From: an uncultured Clostridia bacterium
GTDB lineage: Bacteria; Bacillota; Clostridia; Oscillospirales; Acutalibacteraceae
Reading direction: 5' to 3'
Assembly: GCA_946566955.1 (NCBI GenBank)
Contig: CAMNXD010000003.1
Coordinates: 62,001-126,000, forward strand
DNA length: 64,000 nucleotides
Below the pieces are notes generated by a model, which was not told where the DNA came from, made no database searches, and saw only the letters and a list, made by a program, of their open reading frames with translations. The translations under genes and the position numbers were made by a program. How positions within the stretch are numbered: position 1 is the stretch's first letter; every line of letters starts with the position of its first letter. Positions 33,344-44,485 of the stretch are shown here, in pieces.

Positions 33344-33378
33344 AATAATCATTTTCGGCTATGCTGGAAATGATTATT
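33344..33378 (+). terminator. Stem-loop after the leader-AAA+ gene
   Basis: An 11-base perfect stem, AATAATCATTT with AAATGATTATT (33344-33354 with 33368-33378), 13-base loop. No T-run follows; an extended -10-like TGATATAAT starts at 33381 instead. Confidence 0.55.
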
Positions 33379-33430
33379 TGTGATATAATATTGAAATCAC
33401 GAAAATTAAGCCTTATGAAAAAATATACTC

Positions 33431-33459
33431 TTGACTTTAACTCACATATTGGTTAGAAT
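33431..33459 (+). promoter_or_regulatory. Promoter of the stand-alone leader-like gene
   Basis: TTGACT (33431-33436), 17-base spacer, TAGAAT (33454-33459). Both boxes are identical to those of the AAA+ gene. Confidence 0.75.
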
Positions 33460-33499
33460 ACTTGTATAAAAAAAGCAATAATATCAAAGGGGATTTGGA

Positions 33500-33715
33500 A
33501 TGGAAGACTTTATTATGGAGGATTTGCATAAGATTCTGGAAGAAGAGGATTCCTTGGGTGATTTTCTTAAGATGAATGATGTAGATGACATGTACAAATT
33601 TTGCAAAGAGAAGAATGAAGCAAAGGAGCACTATTACACTGAAGAAGAGTTTGAAGATAAAATAGAAGATATTCTAACTATACTTGCTAAAGAAACAGAC
33701 GATGGAGAATGGTGA
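33500..33715 (+). CDS. Small acidic Nif11-leader-like protein without core or ATPase
   Basis: 71 residues, strongly acidic and helical. It aligns with the N-terminal leader domain of the AAA+ protein upstream: L..I....D-SLGDFLKMNDVDDMYKFC here against DEMLSNFSKLKEFEDMYLFC there, followed by a T.EEF..... helix in both. It lacks the double-glycine motif and any downstream domain. AAAGGGGA precedes the ATG; a second in-frame ATG is at 33515. It may be an adaptor, decoy or regulator for the AAA+ protein, or a remnant of a second fusion. That is inference from similarity and matching promoters. Confidence 0.65.
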   Translation: MEDFIMEDLHKILEEEDSLGDFLKMNDVDDMYKFCKEKNEAKEHYYTEEEFEDKIEDILTILAKETDDGEW

Positions 33716-33743
33716 TATAATTAGGGTTTTTCATTCCTTAAAC

Positions 33744-35288
<1,545 letters not shown>

Positions 35289-36099
35289 AGCATATCCTCC
35301 ATGGAATAAAGTCCTGCTGGCTTACCGCAAATAAACTCAGCGGCTTTTATAGCTCCTTCTGAAAATACGTCTCTTGATTGAGCATGGTGAGAAATCGTTA
35401 AAATTTCGTTTTTACCTGCAAATATTATTTCATGATCTCCGCAAATGCTTCCACCGCGAATTGAATGAATTCCTAGTTCTCTAATACTTCTAGGTGACCG
35501 ATTTTTAGTTCTGTCGAAAACGTACTTTGGTGCAGTGGTCAAGGACTGAGAGATTTTTTCTGCTATCATTAAGGCTGTGCCGCTGGGAGCGTCGATTTTT
35601 TGATTATGATGTTTTTCTATTATCTCTATATCGAATCGATCTCCCAGAAGCTGCGTGGCTTTTTGAACTAAATTTATAAGCACGTTTATCCCTAAAGACA
35701 TATTTCTAGAGTAAAAAATAGCTATTTTTTTGGACGCAGATTTTATCTTTAATACTTGTTTTTCAGAGAGCCCAGTAGTGCAGATAACTGTTGGAGTCTG
35801 GGTTTTAAGACAATGCTCCAGCATAGGTTCCAAAGCTGAAGGATGAGAAAAATCTATGAGGACGTCAGCTGCATCTTCAACTTCATTAAGTGAAGAATAA
35901 ACTGGAAACTTACTTTCTTTAATAATTTTTTTGTCTACACCTGCTATAAGCTGATGCTGAGGATATTTTTTTATGGTTTCCACTAGAGAAGTGCCCATTT
36001 TACCATTGCATCCTGAAATAATTACTTTCATTTTTTCTAAATGATTCTATCTCAAACTAATTTTTTGAGAGATCATTTATTTTCACCGTCCATTTTAAT

Positions 36100-36987
36100 T
36101 TATATAATGCCAAGCTCTAACATTATATTTTTTAAGTTCTCTTTTAATGATTCATTTAAAGTTCCAAGTGGCATGCGGCACTCTCCGCAAGAGAAATTCA
36201 TTAGATTAAGAGCCGCTTTAACAGGTACAGGATTTACGTCGCTAAAAAGTGCGTTTATAAGATTTATGTATTTTATTTGAAGCTCAGTAGCTTCAGAAGT
36301 GTCTCCGGATAGATAGTTTTTTACTATATCATGACACTCTTTTGGGCAGACATTTGAAAGTACTGATATAACTCCTATACCTCCGAGTGAAAGCACAGGC
36401 ACTATTTGGTCATCGTTTCCTGAATATACATTTAAGTTTTCGCCGCAAAGGGAGATGGTTTTAGCTAGGGAGGAAAGATCTCCGCTAGCTTCTTTAGTTG
36501 CGCAAATGTTCGGATGCTTAGAAAGTTCGAAATAAGTTTGAGGCGAAATATTCACGCCAGTTCTTGAAGGAACATTATAAAGAATGATTGGAGTATTAAC
36601 TTTATCTGCAATGTGATTATAGTGGCGTATGAGGCCGCTTTGAGAAGTTTTATTATAATATGGAGTGACTATAAGAAGTCCGTCCACTCCCATGCTTTCT
36701 GCTTCTTTAGCGAGCTTTAAAGCTGTTTCGGTATTGTTGCTTCCGGTACCCGCTATAACAGGAACTTTTCCTTCGGCTTTTTTTAAAGTAAATTCAATTA
36801 CTTTAGAATGCTCAAGCGGAGAAAGCGTAGCGGACTCTCCTGTAGTACCGCAAGATATAATGGCATCAGTTTTATTTTCAATTTGAAAATCAATGAGTTT
36901 TCCAAGGGTATCTAAATCTAAAGCACCATCGTTTTTCATAGGAGTTACTAATGCAACTCCAGCGCCTTTAAAGATAGTTTTTTTCAT
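36100..36987 (-). CDS. dapA: 4-hydroxy-tetrahydrodipicolinate synthase
   Basis: Condenses aspartate semialdehyde with pyruvate. The 295 residues contain the Schiff-base lysine K165 (CATKEASGD), Tyr137 in LYNVPSRTG and the GTTGES loop (47-52). GGAGG precedes the ATG. It lies 16 bases after asd. The pathway supplies meso-diaminopimelate for the cell wall, consistent with the D,D-carboxypeptidase at 28450. Confidence 0.96.
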   Translation of the reverse strand: MKKTIFKGAGVALVTPMKNDGALDLDTLGKLIDFQIENKTDAIISCGTTGESATLSPLEHSKVIEFTLKKAEGKVPVIAGTGSNNTETALKLAKEAESMGVDGLLIVTPYYNKTSQSGLIRHYNHIADKVNTPIILYNVPSRTGVNISPQTYFELSKHPNICATKEASGDLSSLAKTISLCGENLNVYSGNDDQIVPVLSLGGIGVISVLSNVCPKECHDIVKNYLSGDTSEATELQIKYINLINALFSDVNPVPVKAALNLMNFSCGECRMPLGTLNESLKENLKNIMLELGII

Positions 36988-37003
36988 ATCAAGTCCTCCA
37001 TAA

Positions 37004-38089
37004 TTATATATTATTTATGTAACCTTCTCTGCAAAGCATCTCTGCGAGTAAAATTGCACCTCCTGCTGCTCCTCGGATAGTATTGTGACTCATACAAACG
37101 AATTTTATATCATAGTGAGAGTCCTCACGAAGTCTACCAATTGATATGCCCATACCCTGTTCAATATTTCGATCCAAAAATATTTGGGGTCTGTCATTTT
37201 CATGGAAGTAATTTAAAAATTTTTTAGTAGAACTTGGTAGCCTCAAGCTTTTTTCGTGAGGTTTAAAATTTTGCCACTGATTTATTATTTGATCCACTGA
37301 GATTTTTTTCTCAAATGATGCAAATACTGCGGCTGTATGGCCCTCTGTGACGGGGACTCTTAAACACTGCGAGGTTATATTGGGAGTTAAAGAAGGAATG
37401 ATTTTTTCGTTTTCTAGTTTCCCCCAGATTTTAAGGGGCTCCTTTTCTGATTTTTCTTCTTCTCCCGAAATGAATGGAATTATATTATCTCTCATTTCAG
37501 GCCAAGAGTCAAAGGTTTTTCCTGCGCCTGAGATTGCTTGGTAAGTACAAACAAGCACAGACTTTGGATTCCAAGAGTTTAAAGCGTATAGTGCAGGGAC
37601 ATAGCACTGTACAGAACAATTAGATTTTACTGCTATAAATCCTTTTTTTGTTCCAAGACGTTTTCTTTGATGTTTTATAACCTCCATATGATCAGCATTG
37701 AGCTCTGGGATTATCATTGGCACGTCCTCGATATTTCTGCTAGCATTGTTATTTGAGACTACAGGGCATTCGAGCTTGGCATAAGTTTCTTCTAAAAGCT
37801 TCGTTTCGTGCTTATCCATATTTATTGCGCAAAAGATAAAGTCTACGCTACTAGCTATTTTTTGAGCGTCTTTTTTTGCGTCAAGGACTTCTAAACCTGA
37901 AATGGCCTTAGGTATACTTTGGTTCATTATCCATTTATCCTTCACAGCCTCTTCAAAAAGCTTTCCTGCCGAACGAGTGCTGGCTGCAACGACTTTAATT
38001 TCAAACCATGGATGATTTTCTAAAAGAGAAATGAATTTTTGTCCTACGGTTCCTGTAGCTCCTATAATTCCAACTTTATATTTTTTCAT
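37004..38089 (-). CDS. asd: Aspartate-semialdehyde dehydrogenase (archaeal/fungal-type)
   Basis: Reduces aspartyl phosphate to the semialdehyde at the branch point to diaminopimelate. The 361 residues begin with the NADP-binding GIIGATGTVGQKF, carry the catalytic C158 in KSNCSVQC, the QAISGAG block, and PVTEGHTAAVF. Length and the SNCSVQ context place it with the archaeal/fungal-type enzymes also found in some clostridia. First gene of asd-dapA-dapB; no aspartokinase is in the window. No clear ribosome binding site lies immediately before the ATG. Confidence 0.93.
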   Translation of the reverse strand: MKKYKVGIIGATGTVGQKFISLLENHPWFEIKVVAASTRSAGKLFEEAVKDKWIMNQSIPKAISGLEVLDAKKDAQKIASSVDFIFCAINMDKHETKLLEETYAKLECPVVSNNNASRNIEDVPMIIPELNADHMEVIKHQRKRLGTKKGFIAVKSNCSVQCYVPALYALNSWNPKSVLVCTYQAISGAGKTFDSWPEMRDNIIPFISGEEEKSEKEPLKIWGKLENEKIIPSLTPNITSQCLRVPVTEGHTAAVFASFEKKISVDQIINQWQNFKPHEKSLRLPSSTKKFLNYFHENDRPQIFLDRNIEQGMGISIGRLREDSHYDIKFVCMSHNTIRGAAGGAILLAEMLCREGYINNI

Positions 38090-38289
38090 AAATTCTGAGC
38101 TTATGATCTATTAATGTATCCTTTTTTAATTTGTGGAAATAAAAATCATGTTGCTCATTTCACCACCCTAACTAACTTTGATTTTTTATATTTAAATAAT
38201 TTTATTTTACTATTATTAAAGCTTATAATATCATTGTATTTGGAAGGATGTCAATTTGATTATTTAGTAAATATAAAAAGGAGAACAAC

Positions 38290-39354
38290 GTGGACGCCGA
38301 AAACTTAGAAGTACTTAATTTAAATAAAAAGAGTCAGTTTAGTTACTATTTACCCGAAGAGCTTATAGCTCAGCATCCTCTACTTAGTAGAGACTTTTCT
38401 CGTTTGATGGTTTTGCCTAAAGGCTCAAGAGAAATTAAGCACGATAAATTTTATAACTTATGTGATTACCTTCAAGAAGGGGACTGCTTAATTTTAAATG
38501 ATTCAAAGGTTTTGCCGGCAAGACTCAGAGGGAAAAATATCGACACAGGATATGAAGTTGAGTTTTTGCTTCTTCGCCAAATTAAACTCGGTGTTTGGGA
38601 AACGCTTGTGAAGCCCGGCAAAAAGGCAAAAGAAGGATATAGATTCATATTCGGCAGCGGTGAAACTACGCTCACAGCCTACATCTCTAAAATTCTACCA
38701 GATGGGAATCGAGTAATTGAGTTTGAAAATACCCTAAATTTTTTTGAAAAGCTTGAAAAAATAGGTCAGATGCCGCTTCCGCCATATATCAAAGAAAAAC
38801 TCGAAGATGGTTCGCGCTATCAAACTATTTATGCCCGAGATTTAGGTTCTGCGGCAGCTCCTACTGCTGGACTTCACTTTACCCCAGAGTTATTTGAAAA
38901 ACTTAGGGAAAAAGGTATAGGATTAGGATTTATAACGCTTCATGTGGGACTTGGCACTTTTCGTCCGGTAAAATCCGAAAATATTTCTGACCATAAGATG
39001 CACAACGAACACTTTGTTTTACCTCCGGAAACAGTAAAACTTATAGAGTCTACTAAAAATGCGGGCAAAAAGGTTATTTGCGTTGGAACAACCAGCTGTA
39101 GGGCTTTAGAATCTGCATACGAAAAATATGGAAAATTAGAAGCGTGTGAAATGTTTACAGACATATTCATAAAGCCAGGACATAAATTCAAAGTGATGGA
39201 TGGTTTAATAACTAACTTTCATCTTCCTGAAAGTACGCTAATTATTTTAGTCTCTGCATTTGCAGGCTACGGTGAAACGATGCACGCTTACAAAGAAGCA
39301 GTTAAAAATGGATATAGATTTTTTAGCTTTGGAGATGCGATGTTAATTATTTAA
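38290..39354 (+). CDS. queA: S-adenosylmethionine:tRNA ribosyltransferase-isomerase
   Basis: Adds the epoxycyclopentane moiety to preQ1-modified tRNA. The 354 residues carry YYLPEELIAQHPL, LNDSKVLPARLRG, the AAPTAGLHFTPEL signature, and GTTSCRALES. The start is GTG, 5 bases after AAAAGGAGA. Divergent from the dap operon. With tgt nearby, the last steps from preQ1 to epoxyqueuosine are covered. Confidence 0.95.
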   Translation: MDAENLEVLNLNKKSQFSYYLPEELIAQHPLLSRDFSRLMVLPKGSREIKHDKFYNLCDYLQEGDCLILNDSKVLPARLRGKNIDTGYEVEFLLLRQIKLGVWETLVKPGKKAKEGYRFIFGSGETTLTAYISKILPDGNRVIEFENTLNFFEKLEKIGQMPLPPYIKEKLEDGSRYQTIYARDLGSAAAPTAGLHFTPELFEKLREKGIGLGFITLHVGLGTFRPVKSENISDHKMHNEHFVLPPETVKLIESTKNAGKKVICVGTTSCRALESAYEKYGKLEACEMFTDIFIKPGHKFKVMDGLITNFHLPESTLIILVSAFAGYGETMHAYKEAVKNGYRFFSFGDAMLII

Positions 39355-39355
39355 T

Positions 39356-39381
39356 AAAAGTATTGCAGATTAAATACTTTT
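39356..39381 (+). terminator. Terminator after queA
   Basis: A 9-base stem AAAAGTATT/AATACTTTT (39356-39364 with 39373-39381) with an 8-base loop, starting at the queA stop. The rpsB promoter overlaps it. Confidence 0.7.
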
Positions 39382-39391
39382 GTGTTATACT
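39363..39391 (+). promoter_or_regulatory. Promoter of rpsB-tsf
   Basis: TTGCAG (39363-39368), 17-base spacer, TATACT (39386-39391) preceded by TGT. The -35 lies in the queA terminator hairpin. Confidence 0.65.
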
Positions 39392-39397
39392 TTTTTC

Positions 39398-39488
39398 TCA
39401 AAGTACACACGTTCGCAGCTTATGCTCAATGGTTGGCCCATGAGGCTTTAGTAGTGGACGGAGGAAAAAACCAAGGAGGAAAAAGTTT
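39398..39488 (+). promoter_or_regulatory. Possible structured rpsB leader
   Basis: About 90 untranslated bases precede rpsB. A small hairpin CTCA-a-TGG with CCA-TGAG (about 39424-39445) is visible, followed by a purine-rich tract with two GGAGG-type sites. An S2-responsive leader would fit the location, but I cannot match a known family. Confidence 0.3.
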
Positions 39489-40271
39489 ATGTCAGTAGTA
39501 TCAATGAAGCAACTTTTAGAGGCGGGTGTTCATTTTGGTCATCAGACTCGCAGATGGAACCCTAAGATGTCGAAGTACATCTTCACGCAAAGAAATGGTA
39601 TTCACATCATCGATTTGCAAAAGACTGTAAAAAAACTTGACGAAGCTTATAGCTTTATAAGGCGTCTTACAGAGGAAGGAAAAAGCATTTTATTTGTTGG
39701 AACTAAAAAGCAAGCTCAAGAGTCGGTAAAGCTTGAAGCTATGAGATCGGGTTCATCTTATGTTAACGCTAGATGGCTCGGCGGAATGCTCACTAACTTT
39801 TCAACGATTCGCAAAAGAGTTAGCAGACTTAATCAACTAAAAGCAATGGAATCTGATGGAACTTTTGAATTGCTTCCAAAAAAAGAAGTTATAAAGTTGC
39901 GCCTAGAAATAGAAAAGCTAGAAAAATTCTTAGGTGGAGTTAAAAATATGAAGGAGCTTCCAGGAGCTTTGTTTATTGTGGATCCTAAGAAAGAGCGCAT
40001 AGCTGTTGCAGAAGCAAGAAAATTAGATATTCCTGTTATTGCAGTAGTGGATACAAACTGCGATCCCGATGTGGTTGACTATGTAATTCCAGGTAATGAT
40101 GACGCAATAAGAGCTGTAAAGCTGATTTGTTCGGCCGTTGCAAGCGCTGTTATGGAAGGCAAAGAAGGAAATGTTTTAGAGGACTCCACTGCAGCAGCTA
40201 ATGAAATAGAACAAATTGCCAAAGAAATGCTAGAAGGTTCTCAGCTGGCTCCAGAGAGTCACTTAAACTAG
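39489..40271 (+). CDS. rpsB: 30S ribosomal protein S2
   Basis: 260 residues with the S2 hallmarks [42 protein letters not shown], and [18 protein letters not shown] with VDTNCDPD. It is needed for initiation on the small subunit. AAGGAGG precedes the ATG. Followed 17 bases later by tsf. Confidence 0.97.
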   Translation: MSVVSMKQLLEAGVHFGHQTRRWNPKMSKYIFTQRNGIHIIDLQKTVKKLDEAYSFIRRLTEEGKSILFVGTKKQAQESVKLEAMRSGSSYVNARWLGGMLTNFSTIRKRVSRLNQLKAMESDGTFELLPKKEVIKLRLEIEKLEKFLGGVKNMKELPGALFIVDPKKERIAVAEARKLDIPVIAVVDTNCDPDVVDYVIPGNDDAIRAVKLICSAVASAVMEGKEGNVLEDSTAAANEIEQIAKEMLEGSQLAPESHLN

Positions 40272-40288
40272 ATTTAGGAGGAAATTTT

Positions 40289-41203
40289 ATGAGTTTTACT
40301 GCTCAAGATGTAAAAGAGCTTAGAGAAAAAACCGGTTGCGGTATGATGGATTGCAAAAAGGCGCTAGCTTCTTCAAACGGTAACATGGAAGCGGCGATAG
40401 ACTTCTTAAGAGAAAAGGGACTTGCAGCAGCTACTAAAAAATCTTCACGTATTGCCGCAGAAGGTCTTGCTATGGCATATACAAACGATGACTGCTCAGT
40501 AGGAGCTGCAATAGAGGTAAACTCTGAAACAGATTTCGTGGCTAAAAATGCCGATTTTCAATCATTTGTAAAGCTTTGCGGAGAAACCGTGATGAAAGAA
40601 AATCCAAAGACAGTTGAAAAGCTTCTAGCCACAAAAGTTTCTGAAGGAAAAACAATAGAAAATGTTTTACAAGAAAAAATTCTTACAATAGGTGAGAATA
40701 TAAAAATCAGAAGATTTCAGCGCTTTGAAGGCTCCGTTGGAGCATACGTTCATGCTGCAGGTAAAATAGGCGTACTCGTTAAATTTGAAGTTTCAGATAA
40801 AAGCATTATGGCTAAAGAAGAATTCCACTTATTTTCTAAGGATATTGCAATGCAAATTGCTGCGGCAAACCCTCTATATTTAAATTCGGAAGATGTGCCT
40901 AGTGAGGTTGTAGAGCACGAAAGAAAAATTCTTAAAGAGCAAATAGTAAACGATGGCAAACCGGAAAATATTGCTGATAAAATCGTTCAAGGCAGAATTT
41001 CTAAGTACTTTAAGGAAGTTTGCTTAACTCAGCAGCCATTCGTTAAAGACGGAAATATGAGCGTGGCTCAGTACGTTGAAAAGACTGCTAAAGAGCTTGG
41101 AAGCAACATAAAAATAGATTCTTTTGTAAGATTTGAAAGAGGTCAAGGCTTAGAGAAAAAAGAAGATAATTTTGCTGATGAAGTTGCTGGAATGATTAAA
41201 TAA
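40289..41203 (+). CDS. tsf: Elongation factor Ts
   Basis: Nucleotide exchange factor for EF-Tu, 304 residues. N-terminal UBA-like domain with the signature KELREKTGCGMMDCKKAL (about 9-26), then IEVNSETDFVAKN and the core and coiled-coil domains. TTAGGAGG precedes the ATG. The usual downstream genes pyrH and frr are absent here. The 221-base spacer that follows holds no gene or clear hairpin that I can support. Confidence 0.97.
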   Translation: MSFTAQDVKELREKTGCGMMDCKKALASSNGNMEAAIDFLREKGLAAATKKSSRIAAEGLAMAYTNDDCSVGAAIEVNSETDFVAKNADFQSFVKLCGETVMKENPKTVEKLLATKVSEGKTIENVLQEKILTIGENIKIRRFQRFEGSVGAYVHAAGKIGVLVKFEVSDKSIMAKEEFHLFSKDIAMQIAAANPLYLNSEDVPSEVVEHERKILKEQIVNDGKPENIADKIVQGRISKYFKEVCLTQQPFVKDGNMSVAQYVEKTAKELGSNIKIDSFVRFERGQGLEKKEDNFADEVAGMIK

Positions 41204-41424
41204 ATTTAAAAGTAATAGAGAAAATATTTGATTTCTAAAGTGCAAAGCTAAATTGCATACAAATTCTAAGAAGATTTTTAATATCCTAAAAAAGCTTTAT
41301 AAAATTCGTAAATCTAGTCTCCGGATATTGAATTAATAAATTTGAAACTTCAAAAATTAAAGCTATGCACTCTAGGATCGCTATATTTAATTGCCAATAG
41401 ATATAGGAGCGGGTATTTAGCTAT

Positions 41425-42711
41425 ATGGTTAAATTGAGTACTCGATATTTAGAGAAGTTTATAACCGAAAAGGATATTAATTCTTTTCAAAAAAAACTGA
41501 CTACAGCTCACTTTGAACTCCACAGCAATGATATTGGAGGCAAAGGATGGCTTAATTTACCTGCAAATATTAGCAGTGAAGAGCTTTTGAAAATTAAATC
41601 AGCAGCTCAAAGAATTAATAGCAGCTCTGATGTTTTAATAGTTATAGGTATCGGTGGCTCTTACTTAGGGGCTAGGGCGGGCATAGAGTTTTTAAGGTCT
41701 TTAAACTACAATTATTTCTTAAAAACAAAGATCTTCTTTATTGGAAACAGCTTGAGCTCCGCAGATATATTTGAGCTTCTCAAATTTTGTGAAAGTAAGG
41801 ATGTTTCAATAAACGTTGTGTCTAAGTCTGGTGGAACCATAGAATGTGCAGTAGCATTTAGAATATTTCGAAGATTTTTAGAAAAAAAGTACGGTAAAGA
41901 AAAATCAAGAGAAAGAATCTACTGCACTACTGATCCAACAAAAGGCCTACTGAAAAAAATGGCGTGCGAAGAAGGATACGAAACTTTTGAAATTCCTCCA
42001 GATGTAGGGGGAAGATACTCAGTACTGAGTGCCGTTGGGCTTTTACCTTTGAGCGTTGCAGGCGCTGATGTAAATGAAATTTTGCATGGTGCTAGTGATG
42101 CTATGAATACATTTAATTCATTGGAAATTTCAAAGAATGACTGCTATAAGTATTCAGTTTTAAGAAATATTCTTTATAGCAAGGGTAAAGCCGTTGAAAT
42201 ACTTGCAAGCTATGAATCTAGACTAAAATATTTACTGGAATGGTGGAAACAACTTTTTGGGGAAAGTGAAGGGAAGTGTAAAAAAGGAATTTTTCCTTCT
42301 TCTTTAGTTTTTACTTCTGATTTACACTCTATGGGCCAATTCATGCAAGACGGAAACCCTATATTTTTTGAAACTATTATAACAGTTTTAAATGACCCAT
42401 ATAAAATATTGGTGCCTCATGACTCCTTAAATGTAGATAAGCTAAATTACCTTGTAGGAAAAACAGTTGGATATATAAACTCTCAGGCATTTTTAGCAAC
42501 AGCTGACGCTCATACGTATGCTGAAGTTCCTAATATACATTTACAGATTGATGATACCAATGAGTATGAGCTTGGATATTTAATTTACTTTTTTCAAAAA
42601 TCTTGTGCTATATCTGGATATATGCTAGGAGTTAATCCGTTTGATCAGCCGGGAGTAGAAGCTTATAAAAGAAATATGTTTAAACTTTTAGGTAGGCCAG
42701 AGGATACTTAA
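41425..42711 (+). CDS. pgi: Glucose-6-phosphate isomerase
   Basis: Interconverts glucose 6-phosphate and fructose 6-phosphate. The 428 residues contain VIGIGGSYLGARAGIEFL, the VVSKSGGTIEC sugar-phosphate loop, PPDVGGRYSVLSAVGLLP, the catalytic-Glu GQFMQDGNP region and the C-terminal NPFDQPGVEAYKRNM lysine. Slightly shorter than other clostridial enzymes. A 220-base spacer separates it from tsf; an AGGAG lies about 13 bases before the ATG. Confidence 0.95.
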   Translation: MVKLSTRYLEKFITEKDINSFQKKLTTAHFELHSNDIGGKGWLNLPANISSEELLKIKSAAQRINSSSDVLIVIGIGGSYLGARAGIEFLRSLNYNYFLKTKIFFIGNSLSSADIFELLKFCESKDVSINVVSKSGGTIECAVAFRIFRRFLEKKYGKEKSRERIYCTTDPTKGLLKKMACEEGYETFEIPPDVGGRYSVLSAVGLLPLSVAGADVNEILHGASDAMNTFNSLEISKNDCYKYSVLRNILYSKGKAVEILASYESRLKYLLEWWKQLFGESEGKCKKGIFPSSLVFTSDLHSMGQFMQDGNPIFFETIITVLNDPYKILVPHDSLNVDKLNYLVGKTVGYINSQAFLATADAHTYAEVPNIHLQIDDTNEYELGYLIYFFQKSCAISGYMLGVNPFDQPGVEAYKRNMFKLLGRPEDT

Positions 42712-42723
42712 AACAAAATTGAG

Positions 42724-42752
42724 TTGACAATAAAACAATTTTTTACTATAAT
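42724..42752 (+). promoter_or_regulatory. Consensus promoter of rpmF
   Basis: TTGACA (42724-42729), 17-base spacer, TATAAT (42747-42752): both hexamers perfect. Confidence 0.9.
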
Positions 42753-42809
42753 AATTTTACTTTATTGCAAATAATAATTTTTTATTCGCATATAAAAGGA
42801 GGTGCCAAC

Positions 42810-42995
42810 ATGGCAATAGTTCCCAAAAGAAAAACCTCTAAAGCTAGAAAAAATTCCAGACGTTCTAATGTATGGAAACTAGAAGTTCCAGCACTAAGTA
42901 GATGCGGTAAATGCGGATCTTTTAAGCTTATTCATAGAGTCTGTGACGCCTGCGGATACTATAGAAATAGAGAAGTTATAAAAAAAGAGGCATAA
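42810..42995 (+). CDS. rpmF: 50S ribosomal protein L32
   Basis: 61 residues opening MAIVPKRKTSKARKNSRRS, with the zinc-binding CGKC and CDAC pairs (C+ form). AAAGGAGGTG precedes the ATG at 42810; the 15 extra codons upstream are not L32-like. The yceD (DUF177) gene that usually precedes rpmF is missing. Confidence 0.96.
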   Translation: MAIVPKRKTSKARKNSRRSNVWKLEVPALSRCGKCGSFKLIHRVCDACGYYRNREVIKKEA

Positions 42996-43032
42996 ACTTT
43001 AGCTAAGTGATGTTTATATCGAAATGGTAGTG

Positions 43033-43060
43033 TAGAGGAGGAGTAATCCTTCTCTATTTT
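43033..43060 (+). terminator. Terminator after rpmF
   Basis: A 9-base stem with one G-U pair, TAGAGGAGG/CCTTCTCTA (43033-43041 with 43048-43056), loop AGTAAT, then TTTT. Confidence 0.8.
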
Positions 43061-43100
43061 CAGTAAGTTTCGAAAATTCATATAGAAGGGACATTAAAAG

Positions 43101-44441
43101 ATGTCAAAACCAATAGTAGCATTTTTGGGACGCCCGAATGTGGGTAAGTCTACGCTTTTTAATAAACTTGCGGGTAAACGTATATCTATTGTAGATGATA
43201 CGCCAGGAGTTACTCGAGATAGAGTTTACGCTGATTGCGATTGGAGAGGGAGAAGCATTTCTCTGATTGATACCGGAGGTATTGAGTTAGACGTAAAAAA
43301 CGACGTTATAGCGGAAGAAATTAAAAATCAAGCTGAAATTGCCATTGAGCTTTCAGATGTAATAGTATTCGTAGTGGACGTAAAAGCAGGGCTAACGCTT
43401 TCCGAAGAAGAAATATCTCGCACGCTTAAGAAATCTGGAAAACCGGTTGTTTTGTGTGCGAATAAGGCTGATAAAACTGGAAATATAAACTATAATATTT
43501 ATGAATTCTATGGCTTAGGGCTCGGAGATCCTATAGAAGTATCTTCGGTTCATGGACATGGTACGGGCGATTTACTTGATGCCATTTTTAAATTTTTACC
43601 TGAAAACTGCGAAACTGAAAACAAAGAGTTTATTTCTGTTGCAATTATCGGAAAGCCAAATGTAGGGAAATCTTCTCTTGTAAACTTTGTTTCTGGAAGT
43701 AGCAGAAGTATAGTTTCAAATATTGCCGGAACCACTCGCGATACCATCGATACTTATCTTTCTAATTCTTATGGAAATTTTAATTTTATTGATACCGCTG
43801 GGATACGTCGCAGAAGTAAGGTAAGCGAAAAGATTGAGAAATACAGCATTATAAGGGCAGAAATGGCTGTTGAAAGGTCTGACGTCTGTGTGATAATGAT
43901 AGACGCAATTGAAGGTCCTACAGAGCAAGATACCAAAGTTGCGGGGATGGCACATGAAGCTGGTAAAGGATGTATAATAGTTGTTAATAAATGGGATGCA
44001 GTTTCTAAAGATTCAAAAACTCTTGAAAGTTATAAACAAAGAATAAAAGAGAAATTTTTGTTTATGTCTTATGCTCCAATACTGTTTGTTTCGGCTAAAA
44101 CCGGTCAGAGAGTTAATGAACTTTTCAAATTTATAAAAGAAGTGAGTGGGTTTAATTCCCTTCGCATTTCAACAGGAGTTTTAAACGAAGTACTTGCACG
44201 AGCAGTTACAAAAACCCCTCCAACAACTCATAAAGGTAAACGTTTAAAAATATACTATATGACTCAAGTAAGCGTAAGGCCTCCGACTTTTGTGTTTTTT
44301 GTTAACAAAGCAGACTTATTTCATTTTTCTTATAAGCACTACATCGAGAACAATTTAAGAGAAACTTTTAAGTTTACAGGTACACCTATACATTTTATCG
44401 TAAGAGAAAAAGCTGAAAGAAATTTTGAACCTAAAATTTAA
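43101..44441 (+). CDS. der: Ribosome assembly GTPase Der (EngA)
   Basis: Double-GTPase needed for 50S assembly, 446 residues. First G domain: [12 protein letters not shown] (about 9-20), DTGG, NKADK. Second: GKPNVGKSSLVN (about 184-195), DTAGIRRR, NKWD. The C-terminal KH-like domain (LKIYYMTQVSVRPPTFVFFVN) closes the protein. AAGGGA precedes the ATG. Confidence 0.97.
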   Translation: MSKPIVAFLGRPNVGKSTLFNKLAGKRISIVDDTPGVTRDRVYADCDWRGRSISLIDTGGIELDVKNDVIAEEIKNQAEIAIELSDVIVFVVDVKAGLTLSEEEISRTLKKSGKPVVLCANKADKTGNINYNIYEFYGLGLGDPIEVSSVHGHGTGDLLDAIFKFLPENCETENKEFISVAIIGKPNVGKSSLVNFVSGSSRSIVSNIAGTTRDTIDTYLSNSYGNFNFIDTAGIRRRSKVSEKIEKYSIIRAEMAVERSDVCVIMIDAIEGPTEQDTKVAGMAHEAGKGCIIVVNKWDAVSKDSKTLESYKQRIKEKFLFMSYAPILFVSAKTGQRVNELFKFIKEVSGFNSLRISTGVLNEVLARAVTKTPPTTHKGKRLKIYYMTQVSVRPPTFVFFVNKADLFHFSYKHYIENNLRETFKFTGTPIHFIVREKAERNFEPKI

Positions 44442-44485
44442 GATAAAGCTTTAGCAATAAGGAGGTAAAAGGTATTTTTTCGTGC

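Noticed and set aside
41204..41424. A possible structured RNA between tsf and pgi
   Set aside because: The 221-base spacer is AT-rich with only short, weak pairings and no terminator-like hairpin or conserved motif that I can identify.
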